Translations under genes and position numbers: made by a program
Notes under the pieces: generated by a model
Told to the model about the DNA's origin: nothing
Seen by the model: the letters and a program-made list of their open reading frames with translations, nothing else
The model's database searches: none
Shown here: positions 1 to 7,711 of the stretch, piece by piece
Layout: every line of letters begins with the position of its first letter
How positions within the stretch are numbered: position 1 is the stretch's first letter
Origin: Streptomyces sp. NRRL WC-3626
Lineage (GTDB): Bacteria > Actinomycetota > Actinomycetes > Streptomycetales > Streptomycetaceae
NCBI RefSeq assembly: GCF_000718785.1
Contig: NZ_JOCA01000003.1
Span: forward strand, 62,001 to 126,000
Direction: 5' to 3'
Length of the DNA: 64,000 nucleotides

Positions 1-60
1 GCCCCCCCCTCGGCCGGGGTCCGTCTGAAAGCCGGTCCCGGGGCGGGTGGCAGGCGACAA

Positions 61-1215
61 TCATGCCTCGCGAGCACTTCTCCGTACGCCTGCCGGTGCT
101 TCGCCGAGCCTCTCCCTCACCTCAGCATCAATACCTCGGGCCAGCCTCCGCTGATGCTTGGCCGTCGAGTGCTGGTAGATCAGCTGGGCCCGCTCCGAGG
201 ACTGGCCGGCGCGCACCATGAGGTCCTTCAGCTTGGCGCCGGTGTCGGCGGCAAGGGTGTTTCCGGTGTGCCGGAGGTCGTAGAAGCGGAAGTTGTCGGG
301 CAGCCCCACCTTCGTCCTGGCCTTGCGCCATTTCCGTCCGAACGTCGAGCGGCGGAACGGGGCCCCCTTCTCCCCGATGAAGAGAAGGCCGTCCGGCTCC
401 TTCTCGGCGAACCACTGCACGTGGCGACGCAGCTCGGGCAGGAGGAAGTCGGGCAGGTACACGGTGCGCTTGCCCGCTCGGGACTTGGGATCGCCGGTGA
501 CCCTCCTGCCGTTGGTCAGCTCCGGTGACGCATGCGTGATCCGCAGGGAGCATTCGTCGAGATCGACACTGCGGCGGCGCAGTTCGGCCAGTTCCTCGGG
601 GCGGAGCGAGGCGAAAGCGCCGAGCAGGACCATCAGGCGCCAGCGCGGCCCCAAGGCGTCGGCGAGGTCGAAGACCTGCTCCACGGTGGCGGTCGGCCGC
701 TCGTCGGCTTCCTCCCAACCGGCACCCTTGATCCGGCACGGGTTGGTCCGCAGGAGGTCGTCGTCGACCGCGGTCTGCAGGATGGCCTTCAGCAGCCGGT
801 ACGACTTGGCGACCGTCGTGGCACCCGTTGCCTTGAGCCGCTCGGCTCGCCAGGTGCGGACGGAAGGCGGTGTGATCTCGTCCAGGTCCTTGCCGCCGAA
901 GGCCGGCAGGAGGTGCAGGCGTAGCAGGCCGTCGTAGCGGTCGACCGTGGTCGGAGCCAGTCCGCGCTCCTTCACCCAGCGGAGGGCGTACTTCTCGAAG
1001 TTGATCGCGCCGGCGTCCGGGTCACGCCAGTGGTCACGTTCGATGTCGGCACGGACCAGGTTCAGCCAGTCCTGCGCGCCGGTCTTCGTGCCGAACGTCT
1101 CGGGGGCCTTGTGACGCTGCCCGTCCGGGCCCAGGTAGCGGGCCTGCCACCGACCGGACGGGAGCTTGCGTACGGTGCCGAACTCCCGACGACGCTGGGG
1201 CTTGCGTGTCGGCAT
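61..1215 (-). CDS. int: Tyrosine recombinase (integrase) of the integrative element
   Basis: A 384-residue phage-type tyrosine recombinase that would insert and excise the element at its attachment site. The N-terminus has an arm-binding region (GTVRKLPSGRWQARYLGPDG), followed by a SAM-like core-binding domain at about residues 70-150 and a catalytic domain from about 170. Visible catalytic positions are Arg in ASLRPEEL, Lys in the PKSRAGKRTV hairpin, Arg in YDLRHT and the nucleophile Tyr in IYQHST. The usual second-box GH is GQ (AGQSSERAQ), and the usual His before DLRH is Tyr. The start ATG overlaps the stop of the upstream excisionase (TGATG), so the two are translationally coupled. Its 3' end faces the left edge, which places the nearer att site left of the window. 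Confidence 0.95.
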   Translation of the reverse strand: MPTRKPQRRREFGTVRKLPSGRWQARYLGPDGQRHKAPETFGTKTGAQDWLNLVRADIERDHWRDPDAGAINFEKYALRWVKERGLAPTTVDRYDGLLRLHLLPAFGGKDLDEITPPSVRTWRAERLKATGATTVAKSYRLLKAILQTAVDDDLLRTNPCRIKGAGWEEADERPTATVEQVFDLADALGPRWRLMVLLGAFASLRPEELAELRRRSVDLDECSLRITHASPELTNGRRVTGDPKSRAGKRTVYLPDFLLPELRRHVQWFAEKEPDGLLFIGEKGAPFRRSTFGRKWRKARTKVGLPDNFRFYDLRHTGNTLAADTGAKLKDLMVRAGQSSERAQLIYQHSTAKHQRRLARGIDAEVRERLGEAPAGVRRSAREA

Positions 1216-1427
1216 CAGGCGGCCCTCCCGTACCGGGTACGGGTGCGCCGGGTCGGCTCGACCGTGCGCGCCTCGATGTACTCGGTGACGGCGCTCTCGG
1301 GGACGCGCACGGGACGGCCGAGCTTGACGTAGCGAATGCGGCGCTCGGCGATCAGGCGGCGGATGAACCGTTCGCCGGTACCGAGCTGTTCGGCGGCTTC
1401 GGCCACCGTCAGAAGGCGATCAGTCAT
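1215..1427 (-). CDS. xis: Excisionase-family DNA-binding protein
   Basis: A 70-residue MerR-like winged-helix protein: LTVAEAAEQLGTGERFIRRL forms the helix-turn-helix and VKLGRPVRVPESAVTEYIEA the wing and last helix. In related actinobacterial elements this protein bends DNA at the att site and steers the integrase toward excision. It lies directly upstream of the integrase with a one-base stop/start overlap, the usual xis-int arrangement. The basic tail (TRRTRTRYGRAA) is typical of this group. Confidence 0.9.
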   Translation of the reverse strand: MTDRLLTVAEAAEQLGTGERFIRRLIAERRIRYVKLGRPVRVPESAVTEYIEARTVEPTRRTRTRYGRAA

Positions 1428-1554
1428 GGTCGACCGCCCCCTTTCGGCTGTGCTGCTGAGGGCGACGAGCCGGGGTTATTGCGTGTCGGTGCAACGGTGA
1501 GGCTTCCTTACCGAGGTCGGGAACTGGAGCGGGCACGGCGGACCAGGGGTGGCT

Positions 1555-1812
1555 TCAACAGGTCGCGGAGTCCTGGAGCAGGGCGCGGGCCGGGACGCGA
1601 AGTGCCTGCGCGAGGGCGAGCAGGTCGTCGATGTCGCAGCGGCGCTGTGCGCGTTCGATGCGGGACAGCATCGTGTTGGACATTGGCCGGCCGAGGGCGG
1701 TGACGCGAGCGGCCAGCTCTCGCTGGGAGAGGCCGCGCTCGGTGCGGAGAATTTCGATCGTACGGGCGGTCCTTATCCCGGCCGGGCCGATTTCCAGTGA
1801 ACGTGCTGCCAT
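1555..1812 (-). CDS. XRE-family repressor-like regulator
   Basis: An 85-residue single-domain Cro/CI-type DNA-binding protein. The helix-turn-helix covers about residues 22-60 (LRTERGLSQRELAARVTALG and the following SNTMLSRIERAQ). It is transcribed toward xis-int and divergently from the replication genes, with a 500-base regulatory region between. That position fits a switch protein controlling excision and replication. Two near-identical 20-base boxes lie in that region, one 28 bases upstream of its start codon. The role is inferred from fold and position only. Confidence 0.8.
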   Translation of the reverse strand: MAARSLEIGPAGIRTARTIEILRTERGLSQRELAARVTALGRPMSNTMLSRIERAQRRCDIDDLLALAQALRVPARALLQDSATC

Positions 1813-1840
1813 GACTCCAATTCTCGGCTGTGTTCGCCGG

Positions 1841-2067
1841 TTTGGTTAACCGGCGATCGTCGGCTATGTTGCGCCGCCCTGCGCTTGTCGGGCGGGTGGC
1901 CATTTCGTCGATATGTTCCCCGTGACAGCGGCCCGAGCAGTGCCCGACAGCGTCTCTGACGTGGGATGTTGTGTTGTAGCTTCGTCACCCACCGGACGTC
2001 AACGCCTTGCCGATGTGATCCTTGTGGCTTGACGCCCAGAACAACTATTTGGTCAACCGCCGATCGT
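1841..2067. promoter_or_regulatory. Divergent regulatory region with two matching 20-base boxes
   Basis: The 500-base gap between the divergent XRE gene and the replication gene contains two copies of TTTGGTNAACCGNCGATCGT, at 1841-1860 and 2048-2067, matching at 18 of 20 positions in the same orientation. Each contains the palindrome CGATCG. One lies at the XRE promoter side and the other toward the replication gene, so they are the best operator candidates for the adjacent repressor. I see no convincing gene in 1813-2300. Confidence 0.6.
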
Positions 2068-2318
2068 GACCTACCGTTTTCACACCGCCCTCGCCGCCCC
2101 GATTCCCGACGGCCTTTCTGCCGACAGAGATTCGACAGGTCAGGGCTGGACTTGTGCCGCTCGGGTGTGGCTATGTTGACGACACCCCCGGAAAGGCGCG
2201 ACCGGCTCTCAATCAGCCCCGCGTCAACGGCCGGCCAACTCCCCCGCCTTTGCCGTCACGACCGACGGTGAGCCATGGGTGCCCGCCCATCGGCCACCGA
2301 GTGAGGAACACTCCGCTC

Positions 2319-3275
2319 TTGGCACGGATCCGCACCATCAAGCCCGAAGCCTTCGTCTCCGAATCCCTCGCCGTCGTCGCCCTGACCGCCGAGCGCACCT
2401 TCTTCGGTCTGCTTACCCAAGCCGACGACCAGGGCCGCTATCGCGACCACGCGGCGATCATCGCCGGTCAGCTGTGGGTTCTACGCCCGGAGCACACTCC
2501 CGCCGAGGTCGAGAAGGATCTCGCCCAGCTCGCCGACGCCGGCCTGGTCTGCCGGTACAAGGGCCCGGACGACAAGCGCTACCTGCACATCGTCACGTGG
2601 CACAAGCACCAGAAGATCAACCGGGCCAGCAAGAGCCGCATCCCGGCCTGCCCTCGCCACAGCGGACCGAACAGTGGCCCGGGCGGCACCGAGGCTGTCG
2701 CGGCCGTGGCACCCGCGCCGGCCGTAACGCACGGAGCCGTCGCGGACCATGCGCCGAACCCTCACGGAGGTGGCAGTGAAGGGGCACGGCACCCGCACGC
2801 CTCCTCGGACCAAATGAACACCACCGGCAAACCCGCAGGTCAGGAGGAATTCAGTGAGCCCTCACGTGAGCCTCAGGGACGCGTACTTGAGGCCGCAGTG
2901 ACACCTCACGGTCCGGATCTAGGACCTAGGATCATGGATCTAGGATCTACCCCTTCGGGGGGCGCAAGCGCCCCCGCTGCCAACACCGTCTCGGCCAAGC
3001 AGCTCATCGCCGAATACAGTGCGGAATGTGCCCATCGCCCGCCCCAGGACGTCCTGGGCCATCTCGGCCGAGAGGTGCGCAAGCTGCTCGCCGAAGGCAT
3101 CGCTCCCGACCACATCAGGGCAGGGCTCGTCCTCCACAGGACCAAGGGCAAGCACCCCAGCATCCTGCCGAGCCTGGTGCACGAGGCCATGAACGCGGCC
3201 CTCGCCCAACCCGTCATCCACAGGGCGTGGACAAACCCCGCCGACGTCGAATCCGCCTACGGAGAACAGCTCTGA
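2319..3275 (+). CDS. DnaD/replisome-organizer-like replication protein
   Basis: About 318 residues from TTG 2319 (MARIRTIKPEAFVSESLAVV), the usual beginning of this actinobacterial element family; GTG 2301 is an alternative. A winged-helix N-terminal domain (residues 1-105) with FFGLLTQADDQGRYRDH and HKHQKINRASKSRIP is followed by a long low-complexity linker. A C-terminal helical domain starts near SAKQLIAEYSAE. In phages and integrative elements such proteins initiate replication and hand over to a DnaC-type loader, which here is the next gene, overlapping by four bases. The linker-coding DNA carries direct repeats and hairpins that could be an internal origin. Confidence 0.75.
   Translation: MARIRTIKPEAFVSESLAVVALTAERTFFGLLTQADDQGRYRDHAAIIAGQLWVLRPEHTPAEVEKDLAQLADAGLVCRYKGPDDKRYLHIVTWHKHQKINRASKSRIPACPRHSGPNSGPGGTEAVAAVAPAPAVTHGAVADHAPNPHGGGSEGARHPHASSDQMNTTGKPAGQEEFSEPSREPQGRVLEAAVTPHGPDLGPRIMDLGSTPSGGASAPAANTVSAKQLIAEYSAECAHRPPQDVLGHLGREVRKLLAEGIAPDHIRAGLVLHRTKGKHPSILPSLVHEAMNAALAQPVIHRAWTNPADVESAYGEQL
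2915..2975. repeat. Direct repeats and paired hairpins inside the replication gene
   Basis: Within the linker of the replication gene, GGATCTAGGA occurs at about 2915 and 2936 with a further GGATC between. It is followed at once by two hairpins: CCCC-TTC-GGGG (2950-2960) and GGGGGCGC-AA-GCGCCCCC (2958-2975). The repeat stretch is AT-richer than its surroundings. Initiator genes of some phages contain their own origin in this position, so this is an origin candidate. Confidence 0.45.
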
Positions 3276-3964
3276 CCTCCACCCTCACCCGCGAACCCCA
3301 GCACGTCGGCCCGCTCGCCGACCGTCTGAACGGCATACTGGCGGGCCGTGGCATCGATCCCGGTGCCGTAGCCGCGGAGCCGCCCGTCGAGCCCGTCACC
3401 GCCCTGGAGCTGGCCGACGCCCGCATCCCGGCCCGCTACCGCCGCGCCCTCGCCGACCACCCTCAGATCATCGCCTGGGCCGACCACATCGCCCATGCCG
3501 GACGCCCCGGTCCCGGTGGGCCCGGCATCGCCGAGGGTCCCTCCCTGCTGATCGCCGGCCCCACCGGCACGGGCAAGACGCATCAGGCGTACGGCGCCGT
3601 CCGGGCGCTCCTCACCCGCGGGGTCCGCCTGCGCTGGGAAGCCGTCACCACCGCCGACCTGTACGCCCGCCTGCGTCCCCGCGCCGGCCACGATGCCGAG
3701 CGCGACCTGCGGACCCTGGCCCGCAGCCCACTGCTGCTTCTGGACGACCTCGGTGCGGCCAAGACCAGCGAGTGGACCGAGGAGCTGACCTACCGGCTCA
3801 TCAACCACCGGTACGAGCACCTGCTCCCCACCCTCCTCACCACCAACCTCCCCACCGCCGAGCTGCGCACCACTCTCGGTGACCGCGTCGCCTCCCGCCT
3901 CGCGGAGATGACCGACCGCGTCATCCTCAAGGGCCCTGACCGACGACGTCGCCGCTCCTCCTGA
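3272..3964 (+). CDS. DnaC-like ATPase (helicase-loader type), CTG start
   Basis: A P-loop AAA+ ATPase with Walker A GPTGTGKT, Walker B LLLLDDLGA and a sensor-like LLTTNLPTAEL, as in DnaC/IstB-type loaders. It would load replicative helicase for the element together with the preceding DnaD-like protein. The only plausible start after the upstream stop is CTG at 3272, which overlaps that stop as CTGA and has GGAG at 3261-3264. No ATG, GTG or TTG lies in frame before conserved sequence begins. The product is about 230 residues, normal for the family. The tail is a basic RRRRRSS stretch. Confidence 0.8.
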   Translation: MTSTLTREPQHVGPLADRLNGILAGRGIDPGAVAAEPPVEPVTALELADARIPARYRRALADHPQIIAWADHIAHAGRPGPGGPGIAEGPSLLIAGPTGTGKTHQAYGAVRALLTRGVRLRWEAVTTADLYARLRPRAGHDAERDLRTLARSPLLLLDDLGAAKTSEWTEELTYRLINHRYEHLLPTLLTTNLPTAELRTTLGDRVASRLAEMTDRVILKGPDRRRRRSS

Positions 3965-3974
3965 CGATCGAGGG

Positions 3975-4423
3975 GGACCGGATGGCGGAAGGTCAGTCCG
4001 CGAGCGCGCGTCCTTTCACCAGGAGGACCGGCCTCGTGCCGCGTCGAGGACCGAGCGAGGGTGTCGGGGACCGGTCCTCAATGGCCGGGGACCGGACGGC
4101 ACATGCAGGGACCGGGCATCCCGGTCCCGGGACCGTGACCACCCGAGGTGGGGGCCGGTCCTCACCAGACACCGGGACCGGTCCCGTACGTCTCGGGGAC
4201 CGGTCCCCGACGGTCCCGTCGGATACCGGAACGGATCCAGGGAAAAGCAGCAGGTCACAGCCTTCAGGTGAGCAGAAGCAACGGTCCTGCACCGCAGATG
4301 AAAGACAGTCGTGAGGGGGACCGAGTCCAGCTGGGTCCTTGTCCTGTCGAGGACCGAAGACCCGCAGAACGCGGTCCGCGGACCGCGGACCGCGAGTGTG
4401 ATGCGCAGAGGAAGAGAGGACCG
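3975..4423. repeat. Cluster of 22 GGACCG/CGGTCC hexamers (candidate origin or protein-binding array)
   Basis: Between the ATPase and the mobilization genes I count 22 copies of GGACCG or its complement in 449 bases. About one would be expected from composition by my estimate. Three pairs form the 10-base palindrome GGACCGGTCC (4068, 4175, 4197). No credible gene occupies 3965-4551: open frames there are low-complexity products of the repeats. Position and density suggest iterons for replication or partition, or sites for a relaxosome component. Confidence 0.75.
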
Positions 4424-4551
4424 GCCCCCGCGGATCGCTCCAACCTGGAGCCCACCACCCCACGCGGTCCCGTAACGAGCCCGCCGGATGCCGGCCGCGT
4501 ACGGCCGCCACTACGGGTTCTCGCCGTAGAAAACCCATCCAGAAAGCACCC

Positions 4552-5211
4552 ATGCACCAACCACATCAGCACACTCCCGACGACGTGCGTCAGGATGCCA
4601 CCATCTCAGCCTCCGGCGGAGCAAGTTGGTGCAAGAGCATTGCTCCCGAGGGGAGCAATGCTCTTGCGTCTCCTGCCCCGAGAGCGGCAGGAATGGATCG
4701 GCTCCTGGAGGCGCCGATCCATCCGGTTGCGACCGAGGACGGATCGCAAACCGGTGGGGAAGAGCCACACGCGAACCACAGCATCGACTGCGCGCGCAGC
4801 TCTCCGTCGCAGCCCCGCCTACAGCAGCGCGAACGCCTGCGCGACGAGAACAAGCGCCTGCACCAGCCCAGCTGCCGCATGAACGATGCCGAGTACCAAC
4901 TGCTCGCCCGAGCAGCCGCCACGTGCCACATGAGCGTCGCCGGCTTCCTCGCCCGCGCCGCGCTCGACGCCGCCCGCGACCTCGGTCGCACCGCTGCGGA
5001 CGTAGCGGGCGAGCGAGAGATGCTGCAGGAGCTGTTCGCGCTGCGGCGCCATCTCGGGCAACTCGGCAACAACCTCAACCAGGTGGCCAAGGCGCTGAAC
5101 TCTGGCGCCGACGCACCGCAGGCAGAGGCGGTCCTCGCCGCCGTCCAGCGCACCGCCAAGCGCGTCGACGCCTTCACCCAGCACCATTTGGACAACAGGA
5201 CGGCCGGGTGA
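4552..5211 (+). CDS. mobC: MobC-family relaxosome accessory protein
   Basis: The conserved part begins near residue 95: a basic stretch, a ribbon-helix-helix-like segment MNDAEYQLLARAAATCHMSV, and the MobC signature LRRHLGQLGNNLNQVAKALN near the C-terminus. MobC proteins bind near oriT and help the relaxase open and nick DNA. The stop overlaps the relaxase GTG as GTGA. The start is uncertain: ATG 4552 gives 219 residues but places three strong DNA hairpins inside the coding region, while ATG 4693 gives 172 residues and starts within the second hairpin. The residues before about 80 look unconserved. Confidence 0.75.
   Translation: MHQPHQHTPDDVRQDATISASGGASWCKSIAPEGSNALASPAPRAAGMDRLLEAPIHPVATEDGSQTGGEEPHANHSIDCARSSPSQPRLQQRERLRDENKRLHQPSCRMNDAEYQLLARAAATCHMSVAGFLARAALDAARDLGRTAADVAGEREMLQELFALRRHLGQLGNNLNQVAKALNSGADAPQAEAVLAAVQRTAKRVDAFTQHHLDNRTAG
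4631..4754. other. Candidate origin of transfer: three consecutive inverted repeats
   Basis: First, GCAAGAGCATTGCTCCC (4631-4647) pairs perfectly with 4651-4667 across a 3-base GAG loop. Next, ATGGATCGGC (4693-4702) pairs with GCCGATCCAT (4713-4722). Last, CCGGTTGCGA (4723-4732) pairs with 4744-4754 with one bulged A. The group lies just upstream of the conserved part of mobC and the relaxase, where oriT is expected. A 17-base perfect stem is far more than codon constraint explains. Confidence 0.65.
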
Positions 5212-6950
5212 TCCCCCGCGTCCACACAAGAGGCACGCGCACGATCGGCCTCCTCCACTACCTGTATGGGCCCGGCACGCACGAAGAACACACAGACCCG
5301 CACCTGGTGGCCGCCTGGGACAGCCTCACCCCTGATCCAGGGCGCGATCCCGACGCCACGTACGGCGATCTCCAGCGGCTGCTCGACCAGCCGGTCAACG
5401 CCCTGCCGAAGAGCCGCCGGCCCGCCGAGCACGTGTGGCACCTGTCGGTACGCGCCGCTCCTGAGGACCCGGTCCTGTCGGACGACCAGTGGGGCGAGAT
5501 TGCGCGCCGAATGGTCGCCGCCACCGGCATCGCTCCCGACGGTGACGACGCCGCCTGCCGCTGGGCAGCGATTCGGCACGCCGACGACCACATCCACATC
5601 ATCGCCACCGTCGTACGAGAGGACGGCCGCCAAGCCCGTATCCGTGGGGACGGCAGGCGCTCCCAAGCCGAGGCCCGCGTGATCGAGATCGACTACGGGT
5701 TGCGCCGCCTCGCCACCGGCGATGGCACCGCGGCCCGTCGTCCGTCCAGCGCCGAACGGCACAAGGCCCAGCGGGAAGGCCGGGAGCGCACCGCGCGGGA
5801 GGAACTCCGTGAGTCCGTGCGCCGGGCAGTGGCCGGTGCTGCCTCGACGGACGAGTTCTTCGACCGCCTCGCCGCCACCAGTCTGCTGATCCGCAAGCGT
5901 CTCGCGCCCTCCGGCGATCTCCTCGGGTACAAGGTCGCCCTCCCTGATGACCGGAACAAGGACGGCGAGCCGGTCTTCTACTCAGGCTCCAGGCTGGCGC
6001 CCGACCTGTCCCTGCCCCGTGTCCGCGAACGCTGGAGCCGGCCCTCGGAGACGCCCACCGCCATCGACCGCTCATGGCCGGATCAGCCTGCACTGCCGCC
6101 CGTGACAGGCCCCGCCTTCGCGCGGCGGCGGGCCGCGGCTGCCACGTGGCAGACCCTGATGGTGATCGACCACGGCGACGACGGCACTGCAGCAGCCCAG
6201 ATCGCCGCGACCGGAGAGGTCCTTGACGCGCTGGCCAAGACCTCCGCCGCCCACACCCGGGCTGAACTGCGCGATGCAGCCTCCGCGTTCGAGCGCGCGA
6301 GCCGCTCCCACGTGAAGGCAGTACGCGGGCACGACCGGGCCCTGCGACAAGCCGCCCGTGATCTCGTCCACAGCGGGCCGGTCCTGGACCGGGGCGAAGA
6401 CGGCGCCTCCACGGCCATGCTCATCGACATGGCCTTCTTCGTCGTGACCGCCGCAGCGAAGTGGCACGCCAGGAAGCACCACAGCCAGCAGGCCGCCGCC
6501 GCCCGGCAAGCCGCCGAGCACCTCCGCGCCGCCTATCAGGCCGCCGCAGTCCAGCCCATGACCGCACTGAGCCAGCGAGGCCGGCGACTGACTCCACGTG
6601 TTCGGCAACAGCAGGCGAACCTGCTCCACCAAGTGCTGCCGGCGCTGGCCGACCAGATCCAAGCTGAGTCCGGCTGGCCCGCCCTGGCCGCCACACTGGA
6701 CGACGCCCGAAGGGCCGGTCATGACCCGGCCGCCCTGCTGACCGAAGCCACGGCACGGCGCGAACTACGCTCCGCCGGATCCATGAGCGACGTCCTCGTC
6801 TGGCGCCTGCGCCGCAGCGCTCACCTGCCCGCTCTACCCGACGACCGCAACGCCACGGCCCTCCGAGTCAACCGGCACGCCTCGCACTCGGCGCCCACCA
6901 CGCAGTCGGCGCCCGGCCCGACAGGGAACGATCCCCGCCGTGGGCGCTGA
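5208..6950 (+). CDS. Relaxase/mobilization nuclease
   Basis: A 580-residue relaxase that would nick oriT and pilot the transferred strand. The N-terminus has YLYGPGTHEEHTDPHLVAAW, with Tyr18 or Tyr20 as the likely nucleophile. The metal-binding motif HADDHIHI is at residues 124-131. These are hallmarks of the relaxase family found in Streptomyces integrative elements. The remaining 400 residues are helical and Ala/Arg-rich. Start GTG 5208 overlaps the mobC stop. No coupling protein, FtsK-like translocase or type IV secretion gene is nearby, so transfer would need help from another element. Confidence 0.88.
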   Translation: MIPRVHTRGTRTIGLLHYLYGPGTHEEHTDPHLVAAWDSLTPDPGRDPDATYGDLQRLLDQPVNALPKSRRPAEHVWHLSVRAAPEDPVLSDDQWGEIARRMVAATGIAPDGDDAACRWAAIRHADDHIHIIATVVREDGRQARIRGDGRRSQAEARVIEIDYGLRRLATGDGTAARRPSSAERHKAQREGRERTAREELRESVRRAVAGAASTDEFFDRLAATSLLIRKRLAPSGDLLGYKVALPDDRNKDGEPVFYSGSRLAPDLSLPRVRERWSRPSETPTAIDRSWPDQPALPPVTGPAFARRRAAAATWQTLMVIDHGDDGTAAAQIAATGEVLDALAKTSAAHTRAELRDAASAFERASRSHVKAVRGHDRALRQAARDLVHSGPVLDRGEDGASTAMLIDMAFFVVTAAAKWHARKHHSQQAAAARQAAEHLRAAYQAAAVQPMTALSQRGRRLTPRVRQQQANLLHQVLPALADQIQAESGWPALAATLDDARRAGHDPAALLTEATARRELRSAGSMSDVLVWRLRRSAHLPALPDDRNATALRVNRHASHSAPTTQSAPGPTGNDPRRGR

Positions 6951-6964
6951 CGACCGCGTCCTGA

Positions 6965-7711
6965 TCACCTGTACCGGGCCACGGTGTACGCGGTAGGCCC
7001 GTGCAACGTGTTTGCTCCGATCCCGTCGGTGATCTGGAGGACGTCGAAGCCGGCGAGGGCCGCGTACAGCTCCAGCTCACGCGGTCCGAGGACACGTCGA
7101 CGGATCACGTCCCGTGTTTCCTCGCCTGAGTCGAACACCCAGTGCCGACGCATGGTGTTCATCTGGGCCCGCAGGTCCCACTCGTAGGTGATGGCCACTT
7201 GGGCCGTGCCCGATCCGGTCTCGACCTCTGTTTCCTGCGGCTCATCACGCTCGATCGGGGCTACGGAGCAGCAGAGTACGAGGAGCGTCCCAGGACGGGC
7301 GTGCGCTGCGAAGGTCCGGAAGACCGCCCGGATGTCCTGGTTGTCGTGCACGTAGGAGAGGGAGTTTCCCAGGCAGGTCAGCACGTCAGCGGTGTGGTCG
7401 AGGCGGATGGAGCGCATGTCGCCGAGGCGGATGTCGAGGCCGGGCCGCGTGCGGCGGGCGTAGTCGACCAGGCCGGGCTGGAGCTCGACGCCCATGCAGT
7501 GGAAGTAGTGGGCCAGCAGCTCCAGGTCCCTGCCAGTCCCGCAGCCCAGGTCCAGCAGAGTGCGGGCGTCCGTGCAGTGCCGGTCGACGAGCGCCCGGCA
7601 GGTGCTCGCGCTGGTGCTGTCGGACTGCACTCTGTCGTACAGGGCGGGATCTCGGTAAAAGAGGTTGGAGGCTGCTAGGTGTCTGGGTTCGGCGATGTCC
7701 AGGCCGCTCAT
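6965..7711 (-). CDS. SAM-dependent methyltransferase of the candidate RiPP locus
   Basis: A 248-residue class I methyltransferase with motif I LLDLGCGTGRDLELL near residue 58, then GVELQPGLVDYAR and a post-I DMRSIRL segment. The start ATG 7711 overlaps the stop of the asparagine-synthetase-like gene as ATGA, so the two are coupled. It is the last gene of a three-gene leftward unit beginning with a 38-codon peptide gene. By analogy with methyltransferases of other RiPP clusters it could methylate the peptide at its C-terminus or a side chain; the sequence does not show the acceptor. It converges on the relaxase with a 14-base gap. Confidence 0.85.
   Translation of the reverse strand: MSGLDIAEPRHLAASNLFYRDPALYDRVQSDSTSASTCRALVDRHCTDARTLLDLGCGTGRDLELLAHYFHCMGVELQPGLVDYARRTRPGLDIRLGDMRSIRLDHTADVLTCLGNSLSYVHDNQDIRAVFRTFAAHARPGTLLVLCCSVAPIERDEPQETEVETGSGTAQVAITYEWDLRAQMNTMRRHWVFDSGEETRDVIRRRVLGPRELELYAALAGFDVLQITDGIGANTLHGPTAYTVARYR

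Noticed and set aside
3982..4314. A 110-codon plus-strand frame after the ATPase
   Set aside because: Low-complexity translation of the GGACCG array without ribosome site or family; the DNA repeat explains it better.
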